This document shows, piece after piece, positions 1 through 8,087 of a stretch of 64,000 nucleotides of DNA. Position numbers and translations under genes: made by a program. This stretch comes from Bacteroidetes bacterium 46-16. GTDB taxonomy: Bacteria > Bacteroidota > Bacteroidia > Chitinophagales > Chitinophagaceae. The stretch lies in NCBI GenBank assembly GCA_001897835.1, contig MKUN01000033.1, forward strand, positions 1-64,000. The letters run 5' to 3'. Positions within the stretch are counted from its first letter, which is position 1; each line of letters starts with the position of its first letter. The notes beneath the pieces were generated by a model. The model was not told where the DNA came from. It made no database searches and was given only the letters and a program-made list of their open reading frames with translations.

Positions 1-537
1 TACAGCAAAATCAATTTTGAAAATATTTTTTTCTCAACTGAACTACCCGCTAAATGCTCAAAGAACTATCCCCTTTTTTCGTTTTGGGAGTGCAAAGGTA
101 ACAAAGCCCGGCAATCTCCCAAATATTCCCTGAATATTATTATTCAGCATTTGAAACAAGACAGGATTTTTGCGGGGGAGTGTAAAGATACGCTGAGTTG
201 ATTTTTCGGCAAAGCATTTGGCTGCAAAAAGACAAAATAGTTTTCCACAAGGAGAACCTTCATTTTCATCTTAATCCCGGGGGAACACCTTGCCTGCGCC
301 ACTACTCTTATTGCCAGGCAACATGGTGTACCGCACCAATAAATGGCACCCACAAAAGTGTTTAAAGATTTGAACGCAATGCCTTGCAATGAAATACATT
401 ATAAAGAAAAACGAATACAATCTATCCGCCAGCAGCTAAAGTTTTTACTATCTTTACAACTTATTACCGCTTGAGCACTTGCCTGTAAAGCCATTAAACC
501 GCTGCAGGTGCTATGCAAAAAAGCACAGTGGACGCGC
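1..537. other. Intergenic region at left edge
   Basis: I see no convincing gene here. Short open frames on the minus strand lack a plausible start context and resemble no family. The one recognisable element is a minus-strand promoter near 93-123, which would serve a gene beyond the left edge. The sequence is AT-rich, as Bacteroidota intergenic DNA usually is. Confidence 0.6.
93..123 (-). promoter_or_regulatory. Bacteroidota-type promoter reading off the left edge
   Basis: On the minus strand the bases read TTTG, 19 nt, then TACCTTTG. This matches the Bacteroidota -33 (TTG) and -7 (TAnnTTTG) elements at the usual spacing. The predicted start of transcription is near position 89, heading towards lower coordinates. 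The target gene is outside the window. Confidence 0.55.
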
Positions 538-966
538 ATGGAAGGAATATTCATATTGATCGCAGAGGATGACGCTGATGATCGTTTTCTCTTACAAGCT
601 GCATTTGAAGAAAATGGCTTCAAAGACAGGTTGCATTTTGTGGATAATGGTGTTGAAGTGCTTGAATACCTACAATCGCTCCTCACTACACAGGACGAAA
701 CGAAGCTACCCAGATTCATGCTGCTGGATCTGAACATGCCTAAAAAAGACGGGCGGGAAGTACTTAAAGAATTGAAACTACATCCTGAACTGAAAAAAAT
801 ACCGGTGGTAATCTTCAGTACCACGAACAATGAGCAGGAGATGAGGCGCTGCTATGAACTGGGCGCAAACTCTTATATTACCAAGCCAAACAGCTTTGAA
901 AATCTTTTAAAGACGGTAGCCGCGCTCAGGAGCTACTGGACACACCCTACTGATATGGCCGTTTAG
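538..966 (+). CDS. Stand-alone receiver protein (Rcp1-like response regulator)
   Basis: This 142-residue protein consists of one CheY-like receiver domain and nothing else. The acidic pocket is E10-D11-D12, the phospho-acceptor is D64 (in LLDLNMP), the switch residue is T95/T96 and the conserved lysine is K116 (in ITKP). The longer linker before D64 resembles the Rcp1/phytochrome-partner class. I chose the ATG at 538 because the upstream in-frame ATG at 508 adds ten residues not expected before the first beta strand. With no output domain it probably works by protein contact or as a phosphorelay intermediate. No kinase gene adjoins it, so its partner is unknown. Confidence 0.88.
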   Translation: MEGIFILIAEDDADDRFLLQAAFEENGFKDRLHFVDNGVEVLEYLQSLLTTQDETKLPRFMLLDLNMPKKDGREVLKELKLHPELKKIPVVIFSTTNNEQEMRRCYELGANSYITKPNSFENLLKTVAALRSYWTHPTDMAV

Positions 967-1029
967 CCTTCATTCCCAGGCTCTTTTGTTTTTCACAGGT
1001 CAAAGGGCATCATTTTTGTACAGTTTAGT

Positions 1030-1047
1030 GATAATGAAACCATTATC
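1030..1047. repeat. Perfect inverted repeat upstream of the second receiver gene
   Basis: GATAATG and CATTATC form perfect 7-bp arms around the loop AAAC, 117 nt before the start of the receiver gene at 1164. No T-run follows on either strand, so it is unlikely to be a terminator. It could be an operator or a hairpin in the leader. Confidence 0.3.
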
Positions 1048-1163
1048 CCGGTGGGGAAAAATGCTTTGGTTTTTTTAAGAAAAGGTTCTTTAATTTGTTG
1101 GTATTGTAGTTACCTGCAACCATGTAATATTATACAGGGGCACGACCTAAAAACAAGACTTGT

Positions 1164-1517
1164 ATGGATAATGGTAAGAAGGTTTTGATAATAGACGATG
1201 AGACTGATCTATGTTTACTGCTGAAAGGGTACTTTCTTCGTAAAGGGTATGAGGTATTCATATCGCATAGTCTTTATGATGGTATTGCAGCGGTGGAAGA
1301 CATAAAGCCCGATATACTTTTCATAGATAATAACCTTCCCGACGGCGCGGGCTGGGAAAAGGTACCCCAAATATCGACAGCACATCCTGAAACATTTATT
1401 TGCCTGGTGAGCGCCTTCCATCCTGCGCCGCCACATATGCCGGCCAATGCGAAATATTCCCTTATCGAAAAACCGATAGGACTTGCCGACCTGGACCGGC
1501 AGTTCGCTTCGCTTTAA
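1164..1517 (+). CDS. Stand-alone receiver protein (response regulator)
   Basis: This 117-residue protein is a single receiver domain. The acidic pair is D11-D12, the phospho-acceptor D55 (in FIDNNLPDG), the switch serine S83 and the conserved lysine K103 (in IEKP). Its C-terminus stops right after the receiver fold, so there is no DNA-binding or enzymatic output. It lies 197 nt after another lone receiver gene on the same strand, but the two are not close relatives, so recent duplication is unlikely. A hairpin at 1534-1559 marks the end of its transcript. Partner kinase unknown. Confidence 0.85.
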   Translation: MDNGKKVLIIDDETDLCLLLKGYFLRKGYEVFISHSLYDGIAAVEDIKPDILFIDNNLPDGAGWEKVPQISTAHPETFICLVSAFHPAPPHMPANAKYSLIEKPIGLADLDRQFASL

Positions 1518-1533
1518 GCAAAGAGAAATAGAA

Positions 1534-1559
1534 AAAGCTATGTCGGAAAACATAGCTTT
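1534..1559. terminator. Bidirectional hairpin terminator
   Basis: The arms AAAGCTATGT and ACATAGCTTT pair perfectly around a 6-nt loop. Read on the minus strand the stem is followed by a T-run, so it best terminates the small membrane-protein gene at 1588-1740. It also sits 17 nt after the receiver gene on the plus strand. Confidence 0.7.
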
Positions 1560-1587
1560 AAAATGGTTTAATAAACGTTGACTGGCC

Positions 1588-1740
1588 TTATACTGTGCCT
1601 CTCCTGATGAAGCCCAGCAATAAAGATACCACTGCCAGTACCAGCAAAATATGTATCAGGCCGCCAAGGTTCCAGACAAAAGCTCCCAGTAACCAGCCAA
1701 CCACCAGGAGTACCGCTATCAAATACAATATAGAACGCAT
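1588..1740 (-). CDS. Small lmo0937-family (DUF5670-type) membrane protein
   Basis: This 50-residue protein begins MRSILYLIAV and ends GFIRRGTV. It has two hydrophobic segments (about residues 4-20 and 26-43) separated by a short FVWNLGG turn. The pattern matches the small lmo0937-type family that is widespread in Bacteroidota and Firmicutes, whose function is not established. It is too short for usual gene-length cut-offs and is easily missed. The hydrophobic pattern, the clean start and stop and the terminator just beyond its stop support it as real. It is probably inserted in the inner membrane. Confidence 0.75.
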   Translation of the reverse strand: MRSILYLIAVLLVVGWLLGAFVWNLGGLIHILLVLAVVSLLLGFIRRGTV

Positions 1741-1820
1741 AAAAAATCGTTTTGGTTACTATATAGCTTAAAAAGACTGTGCCAACATGCAAAAGGTATC
1801 CTGCAACTATAATTCATTTA

Positions 1821-1850
1821 TTGTGAATTGATATTTTGGGGTTAAATTTG
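1821..1850 (+). promoter_or_regulatory. Promoter of sucA
   Basis: TTG at 1821-1823, a 19-nt spacer and TAAATTTG at 1843-1850 fit the Bacteroidota -33/-7 consensus exactly. Transcription would start near 1854, giving sucA a leader of about 60 nt. Confidence 0.6.
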
Positions 1851-1915
1851 CCGCCTCAACCGGCCCTAAAGGCCATAACATAACCAGAACAGCGCAATAC
1901 AAACTCAAGGCTACA

Positions 1916-4651
1916 ATGGAAGATTTTTCGTACGTAATGGCTTCTGACCCTGAATACATTGACTCTCTATACAACAATTTTATAAAAGACCCCTCAGCCA
2001 TAGATCCTGAATGGAGAAAGTTCTTTGAAGGCTTCGATTTTGCGGTGGGTAAAGCCGGCATGAACGGCAGTACAGGTTCGGGTACATACAGCAGCGAACA
2101 GATCACAAAAGAGCTGAGTGTATATAAGCTGATCCGCGCATACCGTAAAAGAGGACACCTTGTAGCCACTACCAATCCTATACGCAAACGTAAAGACAGG
2201 CACGCACAACTGGACCTATCGCACTTTGACCTGGGCAATGCGGACCTGGATACAGAATTTCATGCAGGCAGCTCTATAGGGCTTGGGAAAGCCAAACTGC
2301 GCGATATAGTGGCCAAACTGCAAAAGCTATATGCCGGGAATGTGGGCATAGAATATACCTACATCAACGATATAGACGTGTGCAAGTGGGTAGGCACTAC
2401 CTACGAAGAAATAATGCAAAAACAGTTCACCATAGCGGAACGCAAACGCATACTGCAAAAGCTGAACGAAGGGGTGATATTTGAGAAGTTCCTGCACACA
2501 AAATATATAGGGCAAAAACGCTTTGGCCTGGATGGTGGGGAGAGCACTATACCCGCGCTAGATGCTATGATCAACGAAGCGGCCGATGCTGGTGTAAAGG
2601 AAGTAGTGATCGGTATGGCACACAGGGGCCGCCTTAGCGTACTGGCCAATACTTTAGGCAAAACATACGAGCAGATATTCTCTGAATTTGAAGGCTATAT
2701 GCCCCCGGATATGACAATGGGCAGTGGCGATGTGAAGTACCATCTTGGTTTTAATTCCGACGTTACAACGCCAAATGGGAAAAACGTGAACCTGCAACTG
2801 GCTCCCAATCCATCGCACCTTGAAGCGGTGGATCCCGTAGTGAGTGGTTTTGCAAGGGCAAAAGCCGATACCCTGTACGAAAATGAATATGACCGCATAC
2901 TACCCATACTCATACATGGCGATGCGGCCGTGGCAGGCCAGGGCGTGATCTATGAACTGCTGCAAATGAGTAAACTGGCAGGTTATGAAACGGGCGGCTG
3001 CATACATTTTGTGATCAACAACCAGATAGGTTTCACTACCGACTTTGACGATGCCCGCTCAGCCGACTACTGCACCAGCGTAGCCTCTATGGTGAAAGCA
3101 CCTGTACTGCATGTGAACGGCGATGACCCGGAAGCCGTGGTTAAAGCCTGCATACTCGCTGTAGCCTATCGCCAGCGCTACAACCAGGATATTTTCATTG
3201 ACATGGTATGCTACAGGCGCTACGGGCATAACGAGGGCGATGAGCCTAAATTCACCCAGCCGCAGCTATATGCGATTATCGACAAGCACCCCAACGCACG
3301 CGAAGTATATACCAATTACTTGCTTGAAAAAGGTGAAAGCGATGCAAAAGACCTGGCGAAACAAATGGAAAAACATTTCTGGGACAACCTGCAAATGCGC
3401 CTGGATGAGGTAAAACAAAACCCGCTGCCCTACACCTACCAAAAACCCGAACTGCAATGGCGCAAGATGCGCATGGCAGCCGCCAAAGACTTTGAAAGCT
3501 CACCTAATACCGCGATCAATGAAGGAGACTTTAAAGAACTGGTATCAAAACTCATGCAATGGCCCGAAGGCTTCAAACCACTGCGCAAGGTTGCCAAGCT
3601 GTTGCAGGATAAAATAAAACTCTTTGAGAAAGACGGCAAGATAGACTGGGCTACCGGCGAATTGCTGGCTTATGCCAGCCTGCTGGCCGGGCAGCACGAT
3701 GTGCGCCTGAGCGGCGAGGATGTAAAGCGTGGCACCTTTTCGCACCGCCATGCCGTGATATACGACGAAAACACAAATGCACCTTATAACAGGCTGGCAC
3801 ATCTGCGTGATAAGCAAGGCGATTTCCATATCTACAATTCATTGCTTAGCGAATTTGCGGTATTGGGTTTTGAATATGGCTATGCCATGGCCAACCCCGA
3901 TAACCTGGTGATATGGGAAGCCCAGTACGGCGACTTTGCCAACGGCGCACAAACCATAATAGACCAGTACCTCGTAAGTGCAGAGCAAAAATGGGGCCTG
4001 ATGAACGGCCTTGTACTGTTGCTGCCTCATGGCTATGAGGGCGGCGGCCCGGAGCACTCGAGCGCACGTATGGAACGGTTCCTGCAGATGAGTGCCGAGC
4101 ACAACCTTATCGTTACCAACATCACCACCGCGGCCAATTTCTTTCACGGCCTGCGCAGGCAACTGGCGTGGCCATTCCGGAAACCTATGGTCAATTTTTC
4201 ACCAAAGGCCAACCTGCGCCACGTACGCTCTTACTCCTCAATGGAAGAGTTTACTACCGGCGGCTTTAAAGAAGTGCTGGACGACCCCAATGTGAAAACA
4301 GCCTCTAAAGTAAAACGTGTATTGCTCTGCAGTGGTAAGATGTACTTTGACCTGAGCGAGAAACAACTTGCAGACAAAAGAACGGATATAGCCATAGTGC
4401 GGCTGGAACAGGTGTACCCTATGCCTATACAGCAGCTGCAGGCTTTGCGCGATAAATACAAGAAAGCTGAGTGGTATTGGGTACAGGAAGAGCCCCGAAA
4501 TATGGGTGCCCTGCCTTATATATTGCAAAATCTGCAGGAATCGTTCCCAATGAAACACCTCAGCCGCCCTGCCAGTGCCTCCACGGCTACCGGCTATTCA
4601 AAGATGCACGCCAGGGAGCAGCAGAAGCTGGTGGAACAGGCCTTTGCATAG
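1916..4651 (+). CDS. sucA: 2-oxoglutarate dehydrogenase E1 component
   Basis: This 911-residue thiamine-diphosphate enzyme decarboxylates 2-oxoglutarate and passes the succinyl group to the lipoyl E2 subunit in the TCA cycle. The N-terminal segment (about residues 3-42, with YIDSLYNNF) is the E1-specific E2-binding motif. H236 lies in HRGRLS, and the ThDP motif runs from G335-D336 to N368-N369. Transketolase-type pyrimidine and C-terminal domains follow. The length is normal for the family. The E2 gene (sucB) often lies next to sucA, but here the downstream neighbour is an unrelated gene on the other strand. A consensus promoter lies 66 nt upstream. Confidence 0.97.
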   Translation: MEDFSYVMASDPEYIDSLYNNFIKDPSAIDPEWRKFFEGFDFAVGKAGMNGSTGSGTYSSEQITKELSVYKLIRAYRKRGHLVATTNPIRKRKDRHAQLDLSHFDLGNADLDTEFHAGSSIGLGKAKLRDIVAKLQKLYAGNVGIEYTYINDIDVCKWVGTTYEEIMQKQFTIAERKRILQKLNEGVIFEKFLHTKYIGQKRFGLDGGESTIPALDAMINEAADAGVKEVVIGMAHRGRLSVLANTLGKTYEQIFSEFEGYMPPDMTMGSGDVKYHLGFNSDVTTPNGKNVNLQLAPNPSHLEAVDPVVSGFARAKADTLYENEYDRILPILIHGDAAVAGQGVIYELLQMSKLAGYETGGCIHFVINNQIGFTTDFDDARSADYCTSVASMVKAPVLHVNGDDPEAVVKACILAVAYRQRYNQDIFIDMVCYRRYGHNEGDEPKFTQPQLYAIIDKHPNAREVYTNYLLEKGESDAKDLAKQMEKHFWDNLQMRLDEVKQNPLPYTYQKPELQWRKMRMAAAKDFESSPNTAINEGDFKELVSKLMQWPEGFKPLRKVAKLLQDKIKLFEKDGKIDWATGELLAYASLLAGQHDVRLSGEDVKRGTFSHRHAVIYDENTNAPYNRLAHLRDKQGDFHIYNSLLSEFAVLGFEYGYAMANPDNLVIWEAQYGDFANGAQTIIDQYLVSAEQKWGLMNGLVLLLPHGYEGGGPEHSSARMERFLQMSAEHNLIVTNITTAANFFHGLRRQLAWPFRKPMVNFSPKANLRHVRSYSSMEEFTTGGFKEVLDDPNVKTASKVKRVLLCSGKMYFDLSEKQLADKRTDIAIVRLEQVYPMPIQQLQALRDKYKKAEWYWVQEEPRNMGALPYILQNLQESFPMKHLSRPASASTATGYSKMHAREQQKLVEQAFA

Positions 4652-4660
4652 TAAATGAGG

Positions 4661-5317
4661 TTATATTGCTATGATCCGGTGTTTTATTGCAAACAGTACC
4701 AGGCCTGTCTTTGACCTGATGCTGAACTTTTCGAATATCGATTCCCTGTAGCCGTCTACGGTCCTGCGGTGCATCCCCATCTTATCCGCTATCTGCTCGT
4801 AAGTGTATTCCTCGGCATCGCACACGAGTAGCAGGAAGGCCATTTCGCGCTCCGTTAACTGCTCCAGTATCTTCTGTCTTTCGGCATCCGGGCTTTTCCG
4901 TTCTTCGGCTTGCAGGGCTTTTTGCAGCAATTCATTATGATAATACCCGGTACGTTTTATATCATCTATCGCTTTCTTCAACTCTTCGGCACTACAGCTT
5001 TTAGGCAGGTAACCCCGCACACCCAGCCTGAATAGCTCGATGATCATACGTTCTGTTGTGTCAATAGTAAGTATCAGTATGGGCGTAATATCGTTCAGTT
5101 CCCTCAGCCGCTTCACAGTTTCTTTGCCATGCATCACCGGCATAGCCAGGTCTACGATCAGCAAATCAGGCTGCTCAATGAAAGGATAATTGCGTGTAAG
5201 TTCCTGGCCATTATCAAATTCACGCAACACTTTATAATCACCCATACGCTCTATGAGCTCTTTTAGTCCCTTGCGCACCACTGTATGGTCGTCGGCTATA
5301 TATATGGAAACCGCCAT
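4661..5317 (-). CDS. LuxR/NarL-family response regulator
   Basis: This 218-residue regulator has an N-terminal receiver domain (D9-D10 pocket, D56 phospho-acceptor in IVDLAMP, T84, K106) and a C-terminal LuxR-type helix-turn-helix (about residues 150-215, starting LTEREMAFL). It is the last gene of a reverse-strand operon, 12 nt after the histidine kinase, which is its obvious cognate sensor. The recognition-helix region MGMHRRTVDGYRE resembles the Bacteroidota regulators that pair with HisKA_3 kinases. It faces sucA tail to tail with a 9-nt gap. Target genes cannot be deduced from the sequence. Confidence 0.93.
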   Translation of the reverse strand: MAVSIYIADDHTVVRKGLKELIERMGDYKVLREFDNGQELTRNYPFIEQPDLLIVDLAMPVMHGKETVKRLRELNDITPILILTIDTTERMIIELFRLGVRGYLPKSCSAEELKKAIDDIKRTGYYHNELLQKALQAEERKSPDAERQKILEQLTEREMAFLLLVCDAEEYTYEQIADKMGMHRRTVDGYRESIFEKFSIRSKTGLVLFAIKHRIIAI

Positions 5318-5329
5318 AGTAACAGATAT

Positions 5330-6106
5330 TTAAGTATTTGCTTCCTGCAACATAAATATACTGCCTTTCCCTTCACATGCATCTATATGACATATTAAAT
5401 TTGCCAGGCTTGCCCGCTTCATGATATTCATTAATCCCGACCCCCCGGCTGTCTTCAATTGCTGCTCCGCGTCAAATCCACTACCGTCATCCCTTACTTC
5501 AAGCCTGAAGCCACCTGTGCCTTTTAGAAACAAATAAATGTTTTTAGCCCCTGAATGTTTCATCGCATTGTTCAGTATCTCCTGGCATATACGAAAGGCC
5601 ATTAGCTTTTGGTCTTTATTGAGTTTTGGCTCGGTATCATCGTGCTGCCAATGCATTGTGAACTTGCCTAAAGGTTCCAGCCTGGCCACCTCTGTTTGCA
5701 TGGCCTTTAGCAAGCCTTCCTGCTCCAGTACATCATTATTCAGGCTTTTGGCCAATAGCCGCAATTGTTGTATCGTGCTTTGCAGTGTATCATCTATTGG
5801 CTTCAGTATATTTTGCAGTTCCGGTTTGTCCAGCCGGCCATGCTCCACCTGCAGGTGCATCACCGTCAGCATCTGCCCGATATTGTCGTGCAGTTCACGT
5901 CCCACATTTACCAGCACCTGTTCCTGCACCTCGTTAGTCACCGTACGCAACTCCTTCTCGTAATCGGCCTGTACCTGGGCTATTTTGGTTTCCTGTTGCA
6001 GGCGTTGCCTGCCTGCAATAAAAAGCGTTATAACGATACCTGCAGCCAATAGTAAAATAACCAGCGTCGCAACTACAACTGTAAGTACTACATCATTATT
6101 TCCCAT
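5330..6106 (-). CDS. HisKA_3-type sensor histidine kinase without a sensor domain
   Basis: This 258-residue protein has one membrane helix (about residues 7-32), a short coiled coil, then a dimerisation/phospho-acceptor domain with H73 in RELHDNIGQ and a HATPase domain with an N-box (EILNNAMKHSG) and a G-box (DDGSGFD). No extracytoplasmic domain follows the helix, so input presumably comes through the membrane or from a partner. Its start codon lies inside the end of the upstream 7TM gene (11-nt overlap), so the two are probably translationally coupled. The kinase should phosphorylate the LuxR-type regulator encoded just downstream. Confidence 0.92.
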   Translation of the reverse strand: MGNNDVVLTVVVATLVILLLAAGIVITLFIAGRQRLQQETKIAQVQADYEKELRTVTNEVQEQVLVNVGRELHDNIGQMLTVMHLQVEHGRLDKPELQNILKPIDDTLQSTIQQLRLLAKSLNNDVLEQEGLLKAMQTEVARLEPLGKFTMHWQHDDTEPKLNKDQKLMAFRICQEILNNAMKHSGAKNIYLFLKGTGGFRLEVRDDGSGFDAEQQLKTAGGSGLMNIMKRASLANLICHIDACEGKGSIFMLQEANT

Positions 6107-6797
6107 CTGTTGGTTTCATTGACACTTTGGGTCTTTCATTCCGATATATCAAGAAACTAAGACCGATAATGAAGTAGCGAATAATATTCAGTATATCGTT
6201 AATACTATATAACCTTTCAGAAATATGCCTTTGCTTATTATTGAGATAAACGAGAAAGCCGAAATAAGGTATCATGCTACAATAATAGATTATAGTAGCG
6301 ATAGAAAACAATTTGACAGACCTGGATATCTTTCCGAGCTCTCCCCTTACGAATGCCCTGAACAATATAAAAGCAAAGTACAGGCTTATGGCAATGCCGC
6401 CTATAATATAAGCCCAATTGGCAAATATCTTGAAGCCATTGTTTCTTATGCTGGCAACCCATAAACCGGAATAGCCTAGTAAAAGTATGCCTGTAAGCAG
6501 CCGCGCAGTATTGTTGATCGTATTAAAGCAAATAGTCCCTGCGGCTACTATATAAAGCATAAACTCAATCAGGATATAACTATTTGCCACCCAAATGTTA
6601 TTATTGCTGTGCCGCCAGTATTGCAAATAGGTACCGAGACCATCCGCTGTTAAGGCAGCGAAAAGCTGCGCTAAAACAAGCCACTGTAACCACTTAGCCG
6701 ATACGGCCGTGCTCAAACCGATTAAAAATGACAGCAGCAATATGGTATAATATGCAACAAACAAAGGTGATAGATAAGATAGTGGCTCCATAAACAT
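6096..6797 (-). CDS. Uncharacterised polytopic membrane protein, candidate sensor subunit
   Basis: This 233-residue protein has about seven hydrophobic segments (roughly residues 11-32, 36-52, 69-90, 98-115, 127-150, 163-185 and 204-222) and a short positively charged C-terminal tail. I recognise no named family. It is the first gene of an operon with a sensor-less kinase (11-nt overlap) and a LuxR-type regulator. By position it is likely to detect a signal in or across the membrane and control the kinase. This role is inferred from gene order only; it could instead be the target that the system protects or regulates. Confidence 0.75.
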   Translation of the reverse strand: MFMEPLSYLSPLFVAYYTILLLSFLIGLSTAVSAKWLQWLVLAQLFAALTADGLGTYLQYWRHSNNNIWVANSYILIEFMLYIVAAGTICFNTINNTARLLTGILLLGYSGLWVASIRNNGFKIFANWAYIIGGIAISLYFAFILFRAFVRGELGKISRSVKLFSIATIIYYCSMIPYFGFLVYLNNKQRHISERLYSINDILNIIRYFIIGLSFLIYRNERPKVSMKPTDGK

Positions 6798-6900
6798 GAA
6801 TATCCACTAAATTACAAATTTCGCACATACCTCAACAACTATTTCATACCTTCATAAGTGCACCACTCACCGTATAAAAACTGAATTAAGGCAATTGCAC

Positions 6901-7752
6901 TCAGTTATCTTTAATATCTGCCATCATTGGTGGTGGAACGAATATTGACTTTGAAGGTTTTAAATACACTGCACACCTTGGTGGGCACATAGAGCCAACA
7001 TCGGCTGCCTGGTTATAAAATGAGGTTTCGCTGTTTGGTGTTCCGAGTCTTGCAATTATATTGCCTGAAGAATCCTCGTCTTTCATATACATCCATATGC
7101 CATGTGGCCAATTTACATTTGAATCCTGATGCATATAAGGCAGGTCAGACGAGCAACTCTGAAGACATACTACGGGATTTATGAACTCAGTTATTGCATC
7201 ATTATGGTCATATAATGCCTTTATTTCTTTCCAGGGGAATGTGATGTTTTTAACAAATATATTTTTACCGGGATCAAGGCTGTTGAGGCTCACAGGTGTC
7301 TCAATAGGATTTTCTCTATACAGCAAGTTATTATAGTATAATTGGTCGAAATAGGCTGATGGCAATGTGGTAGTTACTAGGCCTGCAGTTGTAAGATCAT
7401 AACGACAATAACTACCATGTGCGATAATATTATATATCTCCCTACCATCAGGGGTTTTACCGCTTAACTTTAATTCGCATAGTTCAATACATATAAACCA
7501 CGCGCTGCTATCAGCATCAAACCTGTGTATAAACGTTAAGCCAACATCTTTCGAACCTATCCCCACTGCTTGCGCAAAAGCAACGATTACAGATTTCAGG
7601 CTGTTGTAATTTACGTTAAGTGAATTGGTAAAAGATTGATTTTGCACGAGGCTATAGTGCTGACTAAAACTATATGTTGCTGCAAAAAGTTCTGCTTGGG
7701 TTTGTACACCAGTATCTGGGTTTTGCATCGCAATCTTTTCTTTTTTGCTCAT
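6901..7752 (-). CDS. Hypothetical protein, family not recognised
   Basis: This 283-residue protein has no signal peptide or membrane helix. I prefer the ATG at 7752 (MSKKEKIAMQ) over the one at 7806, because the upstream extension is an A/T-rich stretch coding mainly lysine and leucine. The sequence is rich in Asn, Ser and Tyr and has several cysteines near the C-terminus (CLQSCSS, MCPPRC). The codon use looks more AT-rich than that of the neighbours, which could mean horizontal acquisition. It is a single-gene unit between the sensory operon and a candidate RNA gene. No function is suggested. Confidence 0.7.
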   Translation of the reverse strand: MSKKEKIAMQNPDTGVQTQAELFAATYSFSQHYSLVQNQSFTNSLNVNYNSLKSVIVAFAQAVGIGSKDVGLTFIHRFDADSSAWFICIELCELKLSGKTPDGREIYNIIAHGSYCRYDLTTAGLVTTTLPSAYFDQLYYNNLLYRENPIETPVSLNSLDPGKNIFVKNITFPWKEIKALYDHNDAITEFINPVVCLQSCSSDLPYMHQDSNVNWPHGIWMYMKDEDSSGNIIARLGTPNSETSFYNQAADVGSMCPPRCAVYLKPSKSIFVPPPMMADIKDN

Positions 7753-7822
7753 AATATTATCTTTTTTTATCAACACAAATTTTTGATTTTTTTTTAATAA
7801 ATACAAGGGTGTTTTTCACGTA

Positions 7823-7830
7823 TACATTTG
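7823..7830 (+). promoter_or_regulatory. -7 box of a candidate RNA gene
   Basis: TACATTTG matches TAnnTTTG perfectly. No clear TTG lies 19-21 nt upstream, so the promoter is only half supported. It would start transcription near 7834, towards the terminator at 7962-7990. Confidence 0.35.
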
Positions 7831-7833
7831 CTA

Positions 7834-7990
7834 AAAGCACTTAATACAATTACAGTTTTTCACCTTTTCGCTACCTGGCATTTTCAGACTTTTGCATTGC
7901 AAATAAGCAAATTTAATGTCTTCAGAAGCAGACGACATTGATTTACTAACCAGAATCTCCAGGGCGTAATCATAGATTACGCCCCATTTT
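7834..7990 (+). ncRNA. Candidate structured small RNA
   Basis: About 155 nt lie between a consensus -7 box and an intrinsic terminator, with no coding frame between. Predicted hairpins include TTTGC/GCAAA at 7891-7903 and AATGTC/GACATT at 7915-7939, before the terminator stem at 7962-7984. Alternatively it is an attenuated leader of the peptidase gene that starts at 8088, since a transcript reading through would enter that gene. I match it to no known RNA family. Confidence 0.3.
7962..7990 (+). terminator. Intrinsic terminator not preceded by a plus-strand gene
   Basis: GGGCGTAAT and ATTACGCCC form a perfect 9-bp stem with a 5-nt loop, followed by CATTTTTTAT. The T-run is on the plus strand only. 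The nearest upstream plus-strand gene is sucA, more than 3 kb away, so the terminator implies a local transcript. Confidence 0.7.
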
Positions 7991-8087
7991 TTATATATCA
8001 CACAAAAATCCCCCCTTCTGCCACACGTTATCTTTCAACTAATAAACCTAATTTTAATCCCTTCAAACACGAAACAATATCTGAGAT

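Larger units (their letters stand above)
7753..8087. other. Divergent intergenic region with a candidate RNA gene
   Basis: This 335-nt gap separates the orphan protein from the M13 peptidase gene. It holds a plus-strand -7 box, several short hairpins and a strong plus-strand terminator well before the peptidase start. I see no open reading frame with a usable start. Near 8029-8036 TATCTTTC is a near match to the -7 box and could serve the peptidase gene. Confidence 0.5.

Noticed and set aside
144-389. Minus-strand frame of 81 codons near the left edge
   Set aside because: The product has no recognisable pattern and the region looks like AT-rich intergenic DNA with a promoter.
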